64,000 nt of DNA from Ohtaekwangia sp036503775. Lineage in GTDB: Bacteria > Bacteroidota > Bacteroidia > Cytophagales > Cyclobacteriaceae. The notes beneath the pieces were generated by a model that had not been told where the DNA came from, made no database searches, and saw only the letters and a program-made list of their open reading frames with translations. Below are positions 25,037 to 33,576 of this stretch, one piece after another (the first letter of the stretch is position 1; every line of letters starts with the position of its first letter). The stretch spans positions 18,030 to 82,029 of the forward strand of contig DASXWH010000077.1 of NCBI GenBank assembly GCA_036503775.1, in the 5' to 3' direction. The position numbers and the translations under genes were made by a program.

Positions 25037-28000
25037 TTAAAATTTAATTCCGATCAATAATACGTCATCAGTCTGTTTGGTCTCACCGCGCCATCCTTCC
25101 CATTCCTGATCAAACACGGTTATAGCCTCTTTCATACTTGTGCTATGCACACGCTCAATGATTTCACGCACACGCTTTGGACCGAACTTACGACCTTCCG
25201 TGCCTCCAAACTGATCCGGGAAACCATCTGAGCTGAAATATATGGAATCTCCGCTACCCAGCTTGATTTTTGTATTCGTGAAATTTGTCTGATTCTTGAA
25301 AATACCTCCACCGATAGGGAATTTATTACCCTTTACTTCTTCCATCACACCGCTCTTCATAATGTATAAGGGTCTATGCGCTCCGGCATATTCCACTTCG
25401 CGTTCATTGAGATTGATCTTACAAAGCGCGATATCCATACCGTCTTTGGTAGTAGCATCTTCATCCTGGCGCAGGGTTGTTGTTACACCTTCGTCAAGCA
25501 AGTCGAGGATCTTGCCGGGCTCGGTAATCTTACGGCTTCGTACAATATCATTCAATAAGAAGTAGCCAATCAAGGACAAGAGCGCTCCGGGCACACCGTG
25601 ACCGGTACAGTCTACAGCGGCAATGAAAATTTCATCTTTGATCTGAACGAACCAGGGGAAGTCTCCGGAAACGACATCACGTGGTTTGTACAAAATAAAG
25701 GAATCCGGAAGAGCCCGGTTGATCACGCGATTGTTCGGCAGAATAGCGGTCTGAATCCGTTTCGCGTAATTTATACTTTCTGTAATCTTCTTGTTCTTAT
25801 TCTGAATTTCAAGCTCGATCATCTTCCGCTCCGTAATATCGTGTGACACTACGAGCACCGATTCAAGCTTATTGGATTCGTCAAATTCGGGGATTGCGTT
25901 CACCTGCATGATCCGATTACCCATGGCAGAAGGAAAATCCATTTCGGTGTCTGCTTTTTCATTCGTGGCATTAACCTGTTCCACCACTTTCAACCAGCCC
26001 TCGAGCACGCTGTTATCCAGGTCAACTTCTTTTACTTTTCTGTTCAGGAAGAAAGAAGGTTGCTTACCCGTATACTCTTCGATAACCGGGTTGATGTAGG
26101 AAATCGCTTCGCCTTCCAAACGCGTGATCAGGTCAAGTGAGTTTTCAGAGAGTGCCTGCATCTTACTGCGCATGCGCTGCTCCTGTTCTGCTCTTCTCCG
26201 TTCGGTAATATCACGGGAGTTGAGAATGTATCCGTGAATGGCCGGGTTGGCCATGTGGTTTGTTCCTGCGGATTCAATCCACATAAAGCTGCCATCTTTT
26301 GCGCGGTATTCGTACTGGATGGTAACACGTTGATCAGGGTTGCTTTGGAGTTTCTTGAAAATCTCTTTGAAGTTTTCCCGATAATCCGGATGTACCTTAT
26401 CGATGTCGCTCTTTCCGATCATTTCCTTCTGACCATATCCCAGGATGGTCTCTACAGAAGGGGATATGTAGCGGATGCTTTCATCTTCTTCATAGATCGT
26501 AATAACTTCAGAAGCATTTTCAAGCAACAGCTGCATCCGTTTCTGGGTACGGTTTACCTCCTCAATCTGCTCTTCTAATTTTTGGTTAGAACGCTGCAGT
26601 TCTTCCTGTGTAGCCTGCATTTCTTCCGCATTCTGACGAAGTACTTCCTGCTTTTCCTTCAGCTCATTACTCATCTCCTGTGATTCAGCGAGGAGCCTGC
26701 GGGTGCGCTCGTTTACCTTGATGTTAAAAATGGTGCGCGCCAGGATCAGCGATAGTTCCTGCACAAATTTTACCTGAGAGGGGTCGAATTTGCGGAAGCC
26801 GGCAAACTCTAATACACCGTACACCTCTTCGTTGGTGATCAGGGGAACAATCAGAATGCACTTGGGGCGCTGGTCACCTAAAATACCTGAGGTCAGGGTA
26901 ACGTATTCATCCGGAATTTCCGTACGCATTACGGTATCCTTTTCAGCGGCAGCCTGGCCCACAAGACCCTCTGCCATTTTGAATTTAGCTTTAAGATATT
27001 TTTTCCGGTTGTAGGCGTAACTCGCACGCATCTCGATGACCACCGGAGTTACCTCGTCATTCACCACATAGAATGCACCCTGTATCGCGCCAATTTTATC
27101 GAGAATGAATTTGATCACATCATCTCCAAGGGCATCGATGGAGTCGTGCATACGGAGGATCTCACTGATCTCAGCCACACCACGAACGATCCAGTTCCGC
27201 TCTTTATCCCTGCGCTCGTTTTCAATAAGGTTATTGCGCATGTTGATGAGCGACATACCGAGAATGTCATTTTCACTGGCTGGTTTGAACTCCGTATCAT
27301 ACTTGCCTTCACCAATGCGCTTGGCAAAATCGGCATTGCCACGCAGGGTCTGAACCAGTTCATCTACTTTAGACCCCATCTGACCGAATTCGTCACTGCT
27401 GCGTTGTTCGGTTGCTTCAGGAAGTACACCTTGAGCAACTAACCCCAGTGTATTTCTCATCGCATATAAAGGCCGTGTAAGTGATCTGGAAAACACCATC
27501 GCCAGCAGCACAGATAAGGCTACAATGCACAGACCGCCATACAGGAAAGTATTACGGATCTCTGTACCGTTTCCGTGAGCCTCGGTCAAATTCATTTTAG
27601 CAATGAGGGCCAGGTTACCCTGGCTCAGTTTACGCCCTACCTGAAGGATAGACTCTCCCGAAAGATCCTTTCCGGTTGTTGGCAATGTTTTATCCTCAAA
27701 GAGGGTGCTGAAACCATTGATAAATCGCTCCTGAGGACTGTACAGTATGATGGCGGAGGAAGTGTCATTCCGGATTGGACTAACAATGGCAATTTTTCGG
27801 GAGATTGGGTCAAGCCTTCCGATCAGAACTTCACCTGTTTTACCGAGACCATGATAATTCATCAGCGTTTTGTACGCTGGTGTCAGGTTAAGCTTGACGA
27901 TAATCAGCTCCTGTGTGCCGCTGCTCTTGGTTACAGCGCCAGCGGCATAGATGAAGAAATTCTTTTTCTTGGGATCGCGCTTGATATTGGAGAAATAGGT

Positions 28001-28543
28001 TCCACTCTTGGCACGATCGAACGTAACTCCGTCCGGATCGATGAAATTACCTTTGATGGTTGGATCGGTGGAAGCCGACACAGCACCGGTAGTGGAAGTT
28101 ATGATGATATCATCTACACCCAATACAAATTTTTGTGCACCCAGGTATTCATCCAGAGTCACCGGACCTGCACTGGCTGTTGCTGTTGAATCCGTTGTTT
28201 CCGCAGGAACGTCTGTTGTTGCTGCTTCATCGGGGAATGTAGGTTCGCCACCACCCATCATATCCATCATCATGTCCATCCCACCACCGGCAGGGGCTGA
28301 ACCGCCATTCTTAACTGTCTCAGAATTTTGCAGAACGTTAATGGCAATAGCGGCCTTGTCAAGAAATGAATTTATGTAGGCTGTTCGGTTGTCTGCAATT
28401 ACCGTAAGTGTGGTAGTGTTTTTCTCTTCAGCTGTCTTAAAATGAAAGTCATAACTAAAAAAACTGATGGCCGCTACAGCCACGATCGACACCAACAGGA
28501 TCAGGATGGTAATTTTGGTGCTTACATTTATGCTCTTAATCAT
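25037..28543 (-). CDS. SiaA-like membrane phosphatase: sensor, HAMP, GAF, two PAS, SpoIIE
   Basis: A 1168-residue receptor phosphatase. Membrane helix 1 is at about 8-28, an extracytoplasmic sensor region with a Gly/Met/Ala-rich stretch (about 75-125) follows, helix 2 at about 335-355, HAMP to about 405, GAF about 465-600, a coiled coil about 600-670, PAS about 670-780 and 790-910, and a PP2C/SpoIIE domain from about 925. Catalytic motifs SGDF, AVDCTGHGVPGA, DGMDIALC, FSSDGFPDQ and QTDDVLLIGIK are intact, so it should be an active metal-dependent phosphatase, most likely for SiaC. It follows the GAF gene by 18 bp. Confidence 0.9.
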   Translation of the reverse strand: MIKSINVSTKITILILLVSIVAVAAISFFSYDFHFKTAEEKNTTTLTVIADNRTAYINSFLDKAAIAINVLQNSETVKNGGSAPAGGGMDMMMDMMGGGEPTFPDEAATTDVPAETTDSTATASAGPVTLDEYLGAQKFVLGVDDIIITSTTGAVSASTDPTIKGNFIDPDGVTFDRAKSGTYFSNIKRDPKKKNFFIYAAGAVTKSSGTQELIIVKLNLTPAYKTLMNYHGLGKTGEVLIGRLDPISRKIAIVSPIRNDTSSAIILYSPQERFINGFSTLFEDKTLPTTGKDLSGESILQVGRKLSQGNLALIAKMNLTEAHGNGTEIRNTFLYGGLCIVALSVLLAMVFSRSLTRPLYAMRNTLGLVAQGVLPEATEQRSSDEFGQMGSKVDELVQTLRGNADFAKRIGEGKYDTEFKPASENDILGMSLINMRNNLIENERRDKERNWIVRGVAEISEILRMHDSIDALGDDVIKFILDKIGAIQGAFYVVNDEVTPVVIEMRASYAYNRKKYLKAKFKMAEGLVGQAAAEKDTVMRTEIPDEYVTLTSGILGDQRPKCILIVPLITNEEVYGVLEFAGFRKFDPSQVKFVQELSLILARTIFNIKVNERTRRLLAESQEMSNELKEKQEVLRQNAEEMQATQEELQRSNQKLEEQIEEVNRTQKRMQLLLENASEVITIYEEDESIRYISPSVETILGYGQKEMIGKSDIDKVHPDYRENFKEIFKKLQSNPDQRVTIQYEYRAKDGSFMWIESAGTNHMANPAIHGYILNSRDITERRRAEQEQRMRSKMQALSENSLDLITRLEGEAISYINPVIEEYTGKQPSFFLNRKVKEVDLDNSVLEGWLKVVEQVNATNEKADTEMDFPSAMGNRIMQVNAIPEFDESNKLESVLVVSHDITERKMIELEIQNKNKKITESINYAKRIQTAILPNNRVINRALPDSFILYKPRDVVSGDFPWFVQIKDEIFIAAVDCTGHGVPGALLSLIGYFLLNDIVRSRKITEPGKILDLLDEGVTTTLRQDEDATTKDGMDIALCKINLNEREVEYAGAHRPLYIMKSGVMEEVKGNKFPIGGGIFKNQTNFTNTKIKLGSGDSIYFSSDGFPDQFGGTEGRKFGPKRVREIIERVHSTSMKEAITVFDQEWEGWRGETKQTDDVLLIGIKF

Positions 28544-28561
28544 AGGCGTTGACGCTGTGGA

Positions 28562-29320
28562 TTATGCTTGAGTTGAGATTTTATCAGCGATAAGCTGAGC
28601 GGATTCCTCCACAAATTTTCGTTGATCTTCATTGATACTGGTAAAGGTCGCTACTTCGAGCACACCTGCTATGTGTTCTTTTTTACGGATGGGAACAATA
28701 AGCAAATAGCGGGGTGACGCGCTCCCTAATCCGGAAATTATTTTGATGTATCCATCGGGAACATCATCAATGTACAGCGTGCGTCCTCCGGCTGCTGATT
28801 GACCAATCAGACCTTCTCCAAACTCATAGCTGATCACGGTACTTTCACCAATGGTCAGTGCATATCCGCTTTTAAGTTCAATCTTTCTTTTTCCGTCATC
28901 TTCCTGGGTAAGGTAGAGCGCTCCCTGGCCCGCATCCAGTTGTTTACAGATAGCATGGAGCCCGGCCTGGAGGGTTTCCTTTGTTCCCCGGGATTGATTC
29001 AGACTGCTTTTAACACCTTCCAGGCTTATGGTAGTTTTGTTTGAGGCCTCTGTTGATTCCCCTGTAGTGGTGTCGTCAATCCGGTCGCGAAATACTACAA
29101 TCTCCTTCTTATAGCGCATTCCCATTACGGTGGAGGTAACCCCAAAGATGAATGTAAGAGCCAGCATGATGTAAACCTCGAGGAGCTCCGGCTGATACCC
29201 ATCGGTAAGCCTCAGATCGGCCGGAAGAGAATAAATCATGTAAAAGGAAAAACCGATTCCCAGGATGAAAAACACCGTCAGGATCAGGTTCAGGTTGTAG
29301 CGATCTAGTAGTCCGGTCAT
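28562..29320 (-). CDS. Membrane-anchored GAF-domain protein
   Basis: A 252-residue protein with two N-terminal membrane helices (about 12-32 and 47-67), a short linker and a single GAF domain (about 105-250) with the GAF-2-like motifs GEGLIGQSAAGGRTLYIDDVP and LLIVPIRKKEHIAGVLEVATF. There is no output domain. Its first four bases overlap the end of cheB, so translation is probably coupled. The GAF domain is closely similar in motif to those of the neighbouring phosphatase and sensor, suggesting the three sense or assemble together. Confidence 0.85.
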   Translation of the reverse strand: MTGLLDRYNLNLILTVFFILGIGFSFYMIYSLPADLRLTDGYQPELLEVYIMLALTFIFGVTSTVMGMRYKKEIVVFRDRIDDTTTGESTEASNKTTISLEGVKSSLNQSRGTKETLQAGLHAICKQLDAGQGALYLTQEDDGKRKIELKSGYALTIGESTVISYEFGEGLIGQSAAGGRTLYIDDVPDGYIKIISGLGSASPRYLLIVPIRKKEHIAGVLEVATFTSINEDQRKFVEESAQLIADKISTQA

Positions 29321-29910
29321 CGGTATTGCTTGTCTAATTCCTTTAAAAACTCTACAATTTGGTCAACCTTTAGCACATGATCAATTTTTGTCACGGCTAA
29401 TGCTGCCTTGGGCATGGTGTCAATCATGCACTCCGAAGGTTCCTGTACAATGGTCAGCCCCCCGCGGTCGTGAATATGTTTCATTCCAAGTGCCCCATCT
29501 TTATTTGCCCCGGAGAGTAAAATACCCACCAGTTTATCCTTATATACAAATGCACTGGTGCCAAGGGTAATATCAATGGCCGGCCTTGAATTGTTCACCA
29601 TCTCTTCCGTTGAGAGGGCAAAATATAACCCCAGTTCAACCGACATATGATAATTGGCAGGAGCCAGGTAAACGCTTCCGCGCTTTATATTTTCCTTGTC
29701 GTTAGGCTCCGTCACCTGCACCACACTTTTAATCGAAAGCGCTTCCACAAACCCATTACGCACGTGCTTCAACCGGTGAAGGCACATGATAATGGGCAGG
29801 GGAAACCCTTTTGGCAGTTGTGACAGGATCTTAACTACACCCTGAAAGCTGCCTGCTGACCCACCGATAACAACGGCTTTATAGCTGTTATTTAGGTTGA
29901 ATTTATTCAT
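29317..29910 (-). CDS. cheB: CheB-type methylesterase domain protein without receiver
   Basis: A 197-residue protein made of the CheB catalytic domain alone; the usual N-terminal receiver domain is missing. The triad is complete: Ser18 in GGSAGS, His45 in MCLHRLKHV and Asp138 in GANKDGALGM. CheB removes methyl groups from glutamates on chemoreceptor helices, opposing CheR. No chemoreceptor, CheA or CheW gene lies in this window, so the substrate is probably one of the adjacent GAF proteins. It starts 16 bp after cheR. Confidence 0.9.
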   Translation of the reverse strand: MNKFNLNNSYKAVVIGGSAGSFQGVVKILSQLPKGFPLPIIMCLHRLKHVRNGFVEALSIKSVVQVTEPNDKENIKRGSVYLAPANYHMSVELGLYFALSTEEMVNNSRPAIDITLGTSAFVYKDKLVGILLSGANKDGALGMKHIHDRGGLTIVQEPSECMIDTMPKAALAVTKIDHVLKVDQIVEFLKELDKQYR

Positions 29911-29926
29911 TCGTCAGTGGCAACGC

Positions 29927-30748
29927 CTAGTCCTTTATTTTCTTATAGATCTTTTCTTCATTATTAACCACAATAAAGCGGTTCGCATAGTCACACCAGA
30001 TCAACGATTCCTTTGAACCGATGGCGAGGTATCCGTATTTAAATAAGCTTTCGTGGAATTTTTTCAGAACTTCATTCTGCAGGTTCTGGTTGAAGTAGAT
30101 CATCACATTCCGGCAGAGAATCAAATCGAACTTATTGAATATTTCTCCCAGCACGAGGTCGTGTCTGCGGAATGAAACATTCATTAACAAGTCCTTATTA
30201 AAAACGGCATTGCCGTTTTCTTCACGATAGTATTGTTTAAAAGTAGAGGTACCCTGGAACCGGATGTAATTTTTTTCATTCAGTTCCATATTCTTGATGG
30301 GATAGGTAGCTGCCTTGGCTTTTTCAAGGATGTTCACATCCAGATCTGTGGCAATGAGTGTTACGTCATGCAGTACGCCCATCTCCTTTAACATGATACA
30401 CATGGAAACCACTTCCTCTCCGGAGGAACAGCCTGCGTGCCAGATCTTAAATTGCTTATGGTTAAGCATGATGGCAGGAATAATCTCCTCCCGCATAATT
30501 CTCCAGAAGCTGGGATCGCGGAACATTTCAGTCACGTTAACCGTGAGTTCATCGAGGAACTCATTCACAAATACGGGCTGATCGGTAAGTCTTTTTAGCA
30601 GCGCATCTACCGAGAGTTTTTTCAATTCCATGATACGGAGTACGCGCCTTTTGAAGGAAGACATCGCGTAATTCCTGAAGTCATAGTTATACTTCTGGTA
30701 GATGAGCTCTGAAATGCGTTTGAGGTCGGCAATATCAATATCGAGCAT
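29927..30748 (-). CDS. cheR: CheR-type protein-glutamate methyltransferase
   Basis: A 273-residue two-domain CheR: helical N-terminal domain (about 1-75) and a SAM-binding domain with IWHAGCSSGEEVVSM (about 103-117), an acidic strand-end ATDLDVNIL and the family motif LCRNVMIYFN (about 218-227). It transfers methyl from SAM to glutamates on receptor helices. It is the first gene of the train cheR-cheB-GAF-SpoIIE-siaB-siaC. A perfect -7 box precedes it by 22 bp. Confidence 0.92.
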   Translation of the reverse strand: MLDIDIADLKRISELIYQKYNYDFRNYAMSSFKRRVLRIMELKKLSVDALLKRLTDQPVFVNEFLDELTVNVTEMFRDPSFWRIMREEIIPAIMLNHKQFKIWHAGCSSGEEVVSMCIMLKEMGVLHDVTLIATDLDVNILEKAKAATYPIKNMELNEKNYIRFQGTSTFKQYYREENGNAVFNKDLLMNVSFRRHDLVLGEIFNKFDLILCRNVMIYFNQNLQNEVLKKFHESLFKYGYLAIGSKESLIWCDYANRFIVVNNEEKIYKKIKD

Positions 30749-30770
30749 GAACAGGTCTTTTAAGAGAACC

Positions 30771-30778
30771 CAAAATTA
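30771..30778 (-). promoter_or_regulatory. Candidate -7 element of the cheR operon
   Basis: TAATTTTG on the - strand is an exact TAnnTTTG match 22 bp before the cheR start codon. No TTG is seen at the right distance upstream, so only the -7 box supports it. The rest of the 246-bp gap to the next gene shows nothing else I recognise. Confidence 0.35.
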
Positions 30779-30994
30779 ATTTGTATTACAGGTATGCTGG
30801 TTACTTTTCGGTGTAAAACTTACATGGGTCTTAAACACTTGCGATGCCAGCACTTTCTAAGTAAACCAAATTAAGTAATTCGTCCTAATTAGTTAAAAAA
30901 AAGGTTATTCCTAAATTTACAGGCAAAAGTCGACAGGCTTCAGAAGCAGGAGTTTCTTCTGACCCGATCATGACTTTTTACTCTTTCTGATTAA

Positions 30995-32848
30995 TTAGCG
31001 CAATTTTTTACGAAGCTCTTCCTCGGTTATCTGGAGCGCCTCTAAATTGAATTTTAAAGCTTTGGCAGCATCCTCGGCTGTCTCCCAGTCGTCAGCTTTT
31101 TGCGGAGTCTGTGCGAGTTGTTTTTCGAGTTCCTGTATACGTTCGCGATATTCTTGCTCGGTTTGTCTGAATGCGTTTTTCAACGCATCCATCTCATGTG
31201 AAGAGGTTTTGGTGTTAAGCTCTCCTTCAAGCTCATTGATCCGTGTGATATAGCTTTTTTCCTTTCTACCCACCTCTTCCTGCGTAGCCTGAAGTTCTTC
31301 CATGTTCTGACGCATTTCTTCTTCCTGTGCGCGCATCTCTTCGGTTTGCTGCTGGAACTGTTCAATCAGGTGCCGGTTCTTTTCTGCAGACCTGACATTG
31401 GAAAGGGTAGATGCTATCGTCTCACCGAGACGCTCAACAAAATCTATTTCGTGCTGATCATACTCGGTAAAAGAGGCCAGCTCAACGATTCCGTAAACTT
31501 CTTTATCTACTTTTAACGGAACGATCAGGATGGAACGCGGATTGGCTTCTCCCAGCCCGGATGTTATGCGAATGTATTCTTCCGGTACGCTTTTATAATA
31601 GGTGGTTTCTTTTTCCAGAAACGTTTGTCCCAGCAAGCCTTCACCCAGTTTTATTTTGCGCGTCTCAAATTTCTTGATGTCAAAAGCAAAAAGTGACACC
31701 AGCTCCAGGTACTTGTTGTTCTCATCCTCATCATTCAGGATGTACAGACTCCCCTGATTGGAATCGGTATAGTGTACCAGTGCTGAGGTAATTTTATCTC
31801 CCAGCACGTTGATATTATCACTGGATGAACGGAGAATATCTACAAACTTGGTGAGTCCTTCATTAGCCCATTGTCTTTTGCGTTCTTCTTCACCCAGAAC
31901 CTTGAGCTTTTGCTGCATGTCTATCAGCGAGTCAGCCAGTTTATTCTTGCCAGGCTGATATCCACTGTCCAGGGTTTCCTTATAATCTACACTGAGATTT
32001 CCCTGTGCAATGGAGCTTACAAAATCAGTAGCATCTTTCAGGTTTTCGAGTATCTCGTTTACTTCTACCGAAAGCTTACCTATTTCATTTTTTGGAAGAT
32101 CAAAAACCTGTTTGTGGTTGGAAGCATTTTCAGTAAGCACCTGCACAGGCTGCAATACAATTTTGTCGAAGCCATAAAACACCAGGGCCAGTAAAAGGAT
32201 ATCAAAAATGATAATGGCAATCACCCAGGTGTTTACACCAGCCTTTTTGATTTTTACTACTTCTTCCAGGTCAAAGAACAAATTATCGTACCAATAGGAG
32301 AGTGTGATCCCGAGACTTTCTTCCTGTTGCTTTGCTTTTTGAAATGAAACGCTGGCCACGGAAACCGGAACAACGGCAGGAGCTGAAACAGAATCGTTAA
32401 AATTCTGAGCGGTATATGTCGTAACCCCTGATGCACTTTCCCGGGGAGTGGTAAGAACGGTATGGATTACGTCTTTATACTCACTCCAATACCCGATAAG
32501 GTTGTCGTAGGTTATCCGCGGAAGCCTGGTCAAAGGTTTCAGCATAACTTCGGTCCTTTCTATTCGTCCACCTTTGCCTAAAATATTCAGCTGGTGTTCC
32601 TGCTGTGTCAATTGTGATTCTATTGTGGCCGCCTCTGCCGTATCACCGGCAATGAATTGCTGTACGGAGAGTAAAATTTGCTGATTGGATAACTGAACTT
32701 TGCGGGTAAAATCAAGCTTTTGTTCGGCTTCATCCAATACATCGATCTTGTACTGAATCAGAAAATACTCTGCGGCATAGATAACAAACATCAAACTAAG
32801 CACATAGACACCAATCTGACGTATGGATGCATTTCGCAGGAACTTCAT
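30995..32848 (-). CDS. HAMP-GAF coiled-coil sensor protein without enzymatic output
   Basis: About 617 residues from the ATG at 32846-32848; a TTG at 32917 would add 23 hydrophobic residues and a second membrane segment at the N-terminus. Helix 1 at about 8-27, an extracytoplasmic region (about 28-205), helix 2 about 207-228, HAMP (about 230-300), GAF (about 330-475) and a long charged coiled coil to the end with EEEMRQNMEELQATQEE (about 505-521). No kinase, cyclase or phosphatase domain follows. It lies upstream of cheR on the same strand across 246 bp and resembles the N-terminal half of the SpoIIE phosphatase. Confidence 0.85.
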   Translation of the reverse strand: MKFLRNASIRQIGVYVLSLMFVIYAAEYFLIQYKIDVLDEAEQKLDFTRKVQLSNQQILLSVQQFIAGDTAEAATIESQLTQQEHQLNILGKGGRIERTEVMLKPLTRLPRITYDNLIGYWSEYKDVIHTVLTTPRESASGVTTYTAQNFNDSVSAPAVVPVSVASVSFQKAKQQEESLGITLSYWYDNLFFDLEEVVKIKKAGVNTWVIAIIIFDILLLALVFYGFDKIVLQPVQVLTENASNHKQVFDLPKNEIGKLSVEVNEILENLKDATDFVSSIAQGNLSVDYKETLDSGYQPGKNKLADSLIDMQQKLKVLGEEERKRQWANEGLTKFVDILRSSSDNINVLGDKITSALVHYTDSNQGSLYILNDEDENNKYLELVSLFAFDIKKFETRKIKLGEGLLGQTFLEKETTYYKSVPEEYIRITSGLGEANPRSILIVPLKVDKEVYGIVELASFTEYDQHEIDFVERLGETIASTLSNVRSAEKNRHLIEQFQQQTEEMRAQEEEMRQNMEELQATQEEVGRKEKSYITRINELEGELNTKTSSHEMDALKNAFRQTEQEYRERIQELEKQLAQTPQKADDWETAEDAAKALKFNLEALQITEEELRKKLR

Positions 32849-32919
32849 AATCACCAAGTAAAGTAAAATAAGGCTAAAGCCAAAATGAAATAGTAGGCGG
32901 TCAGTGCTAATAATCAATC

Positions 32920-32948
32920 GTCATTGGTATGAATGCATTTCCAATGAC
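32920..32948. repeat. Inverted repeat GTCATTGG/CCAATGAC
   Basis: A perfect 8-bp inverted repeat (32920-32927 and 32941-32948) with a 13-bp centre lies between the sensor gene and cytidine deaminase. There is no T-run, so it is not an obvious terminator. The sequence CAATGAC matches the unit of the 7-bp array at 63237, so it may be a relic of the same repeat type. Confidence 0.5.
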
Positions 32949-32973
32949 TATTAGCTACTGACTGTATTTTCTG

Positions 32974-33444
32974 TCACTTTTCCAGATTGGCGCGGGTAAA
33001 ACCGAAGGGTAGCAATGCAGCGGCTGAAACAGACCGGATCCAGGTGTGATCATGATTCTGCATGATGATCTCAATTGGCTTCTGTTGTTTGTTCTCAGCT
33101 TCCAGTAATACCTGACGGCAGCCTCCACAACATGTTGCCGGAGTAAGTTCTTTGGACGATTTTTTCCGGGCGACTACAGCTATTTTCTTTATCTCCAGAT
33201 TGGGATGTTGGGATGCCGCGGTAAATACAGCAACACGCTCTGCACACATGCCGGAAGGATAAGCCGCATTTTCCTGATTCACTCCGGTAACAACCGTTCC
33301 ATCGGACAGTAACACAGCAGCACCTACCAGAAATTTGGAGTAAGGGGCGTAAGCATGACTGGTTGCTTCCTTGGCTTTGTGAACAAGGTATTTGGATTCA
33401 GCGTCCAGATCTTCCAGATGTTCGGTTCGTGTAAACTCTTTCAT
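32974..33444 (-). CDS. cdd: Cytidine deaminase
   Basis: About 156 residues from MKEF (ATG at 33442-33444; an upstream GTG would add four). The zinc site is of the tetrameric type: the Cys-Ala-Glu in SGMCAERVAVF (Cys ligand and catalytic Glu) and the second pair in CCGGCRQVL. The substrate-binding Phe/Asn region reads AYAPYSKFLVGAA and NQENAAYPSG. It deaminates cytidine/deoxycytidine to uridine for pyrimidine salvage. Divergent from the saccharopine dehydrogenase gene. Confidence 0.95.
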   Translation of the reverse strand: MKEFTRTEHLEDLDAESKYLVHKAKEATSHAYAPYSKFLVGAAVLLSDGTVVTGVNQENAAYPSGMCAERVAVFTAASQHPNLEIKKIAVVARKKSSKELTPATCCGGCRQVLLEAENKQQKPIEIIMQNHDHTWIRSVSAAALLPFGFTRANLEK

Positions 33445-33543
33445 TGCATGGGGCACAAGTAGTGAAAGTTACTAAAAACGTCATGTGTTTAAAGTCTCAG
33501 GTGGAATACTATCTGAAATTAACGCCACTTTTTGTATGGGATT

Positions 33544-33572
33544 TTGCACTTTATGCTTCTCTTATAGCTTTG
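33544..33572 (+). promoter_or_regulatory. Consensus promoter adjoining the start codon of saccharopine dehydrogenase
   Basis: TTG (33544-33546), 18 bp, TAGCTTTG (33565-33572) is an exact consensus. The ATG at 33577 begins only 4 bp after the -7 box, so the transcript would start at or next to the ATG and be leaderless. The start cannot be moved downstream because residues 1-14 form the first strand and glycine loop of the Rossmann fold. Confidence 0.5.
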
Positions 33573-33576
33573 CTGC

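Noticed and set aside
27575..28189. Open frame of 204 codons on the + strand
   Set aside because: It is fully antisense to the sensor part of the SpoIIE phosphatase, whose domains and reading frame are clear; the translation shows no recognisable domain.
28008..28379. Open frame of 123 codons on the + strand, Ser/Val-rich
   Set aside because: Antisense shadow of the low-complexity Gly/Met/Ala region of the phosphatase.
24002..32848. A classical chemotaxis cluster
   Set aside because: CheR and CheB are present, but no CheA, CheW, CheY or methyl-accepting receptor domain was found; the receptors here have HAMP-GAF coiled coils instead.
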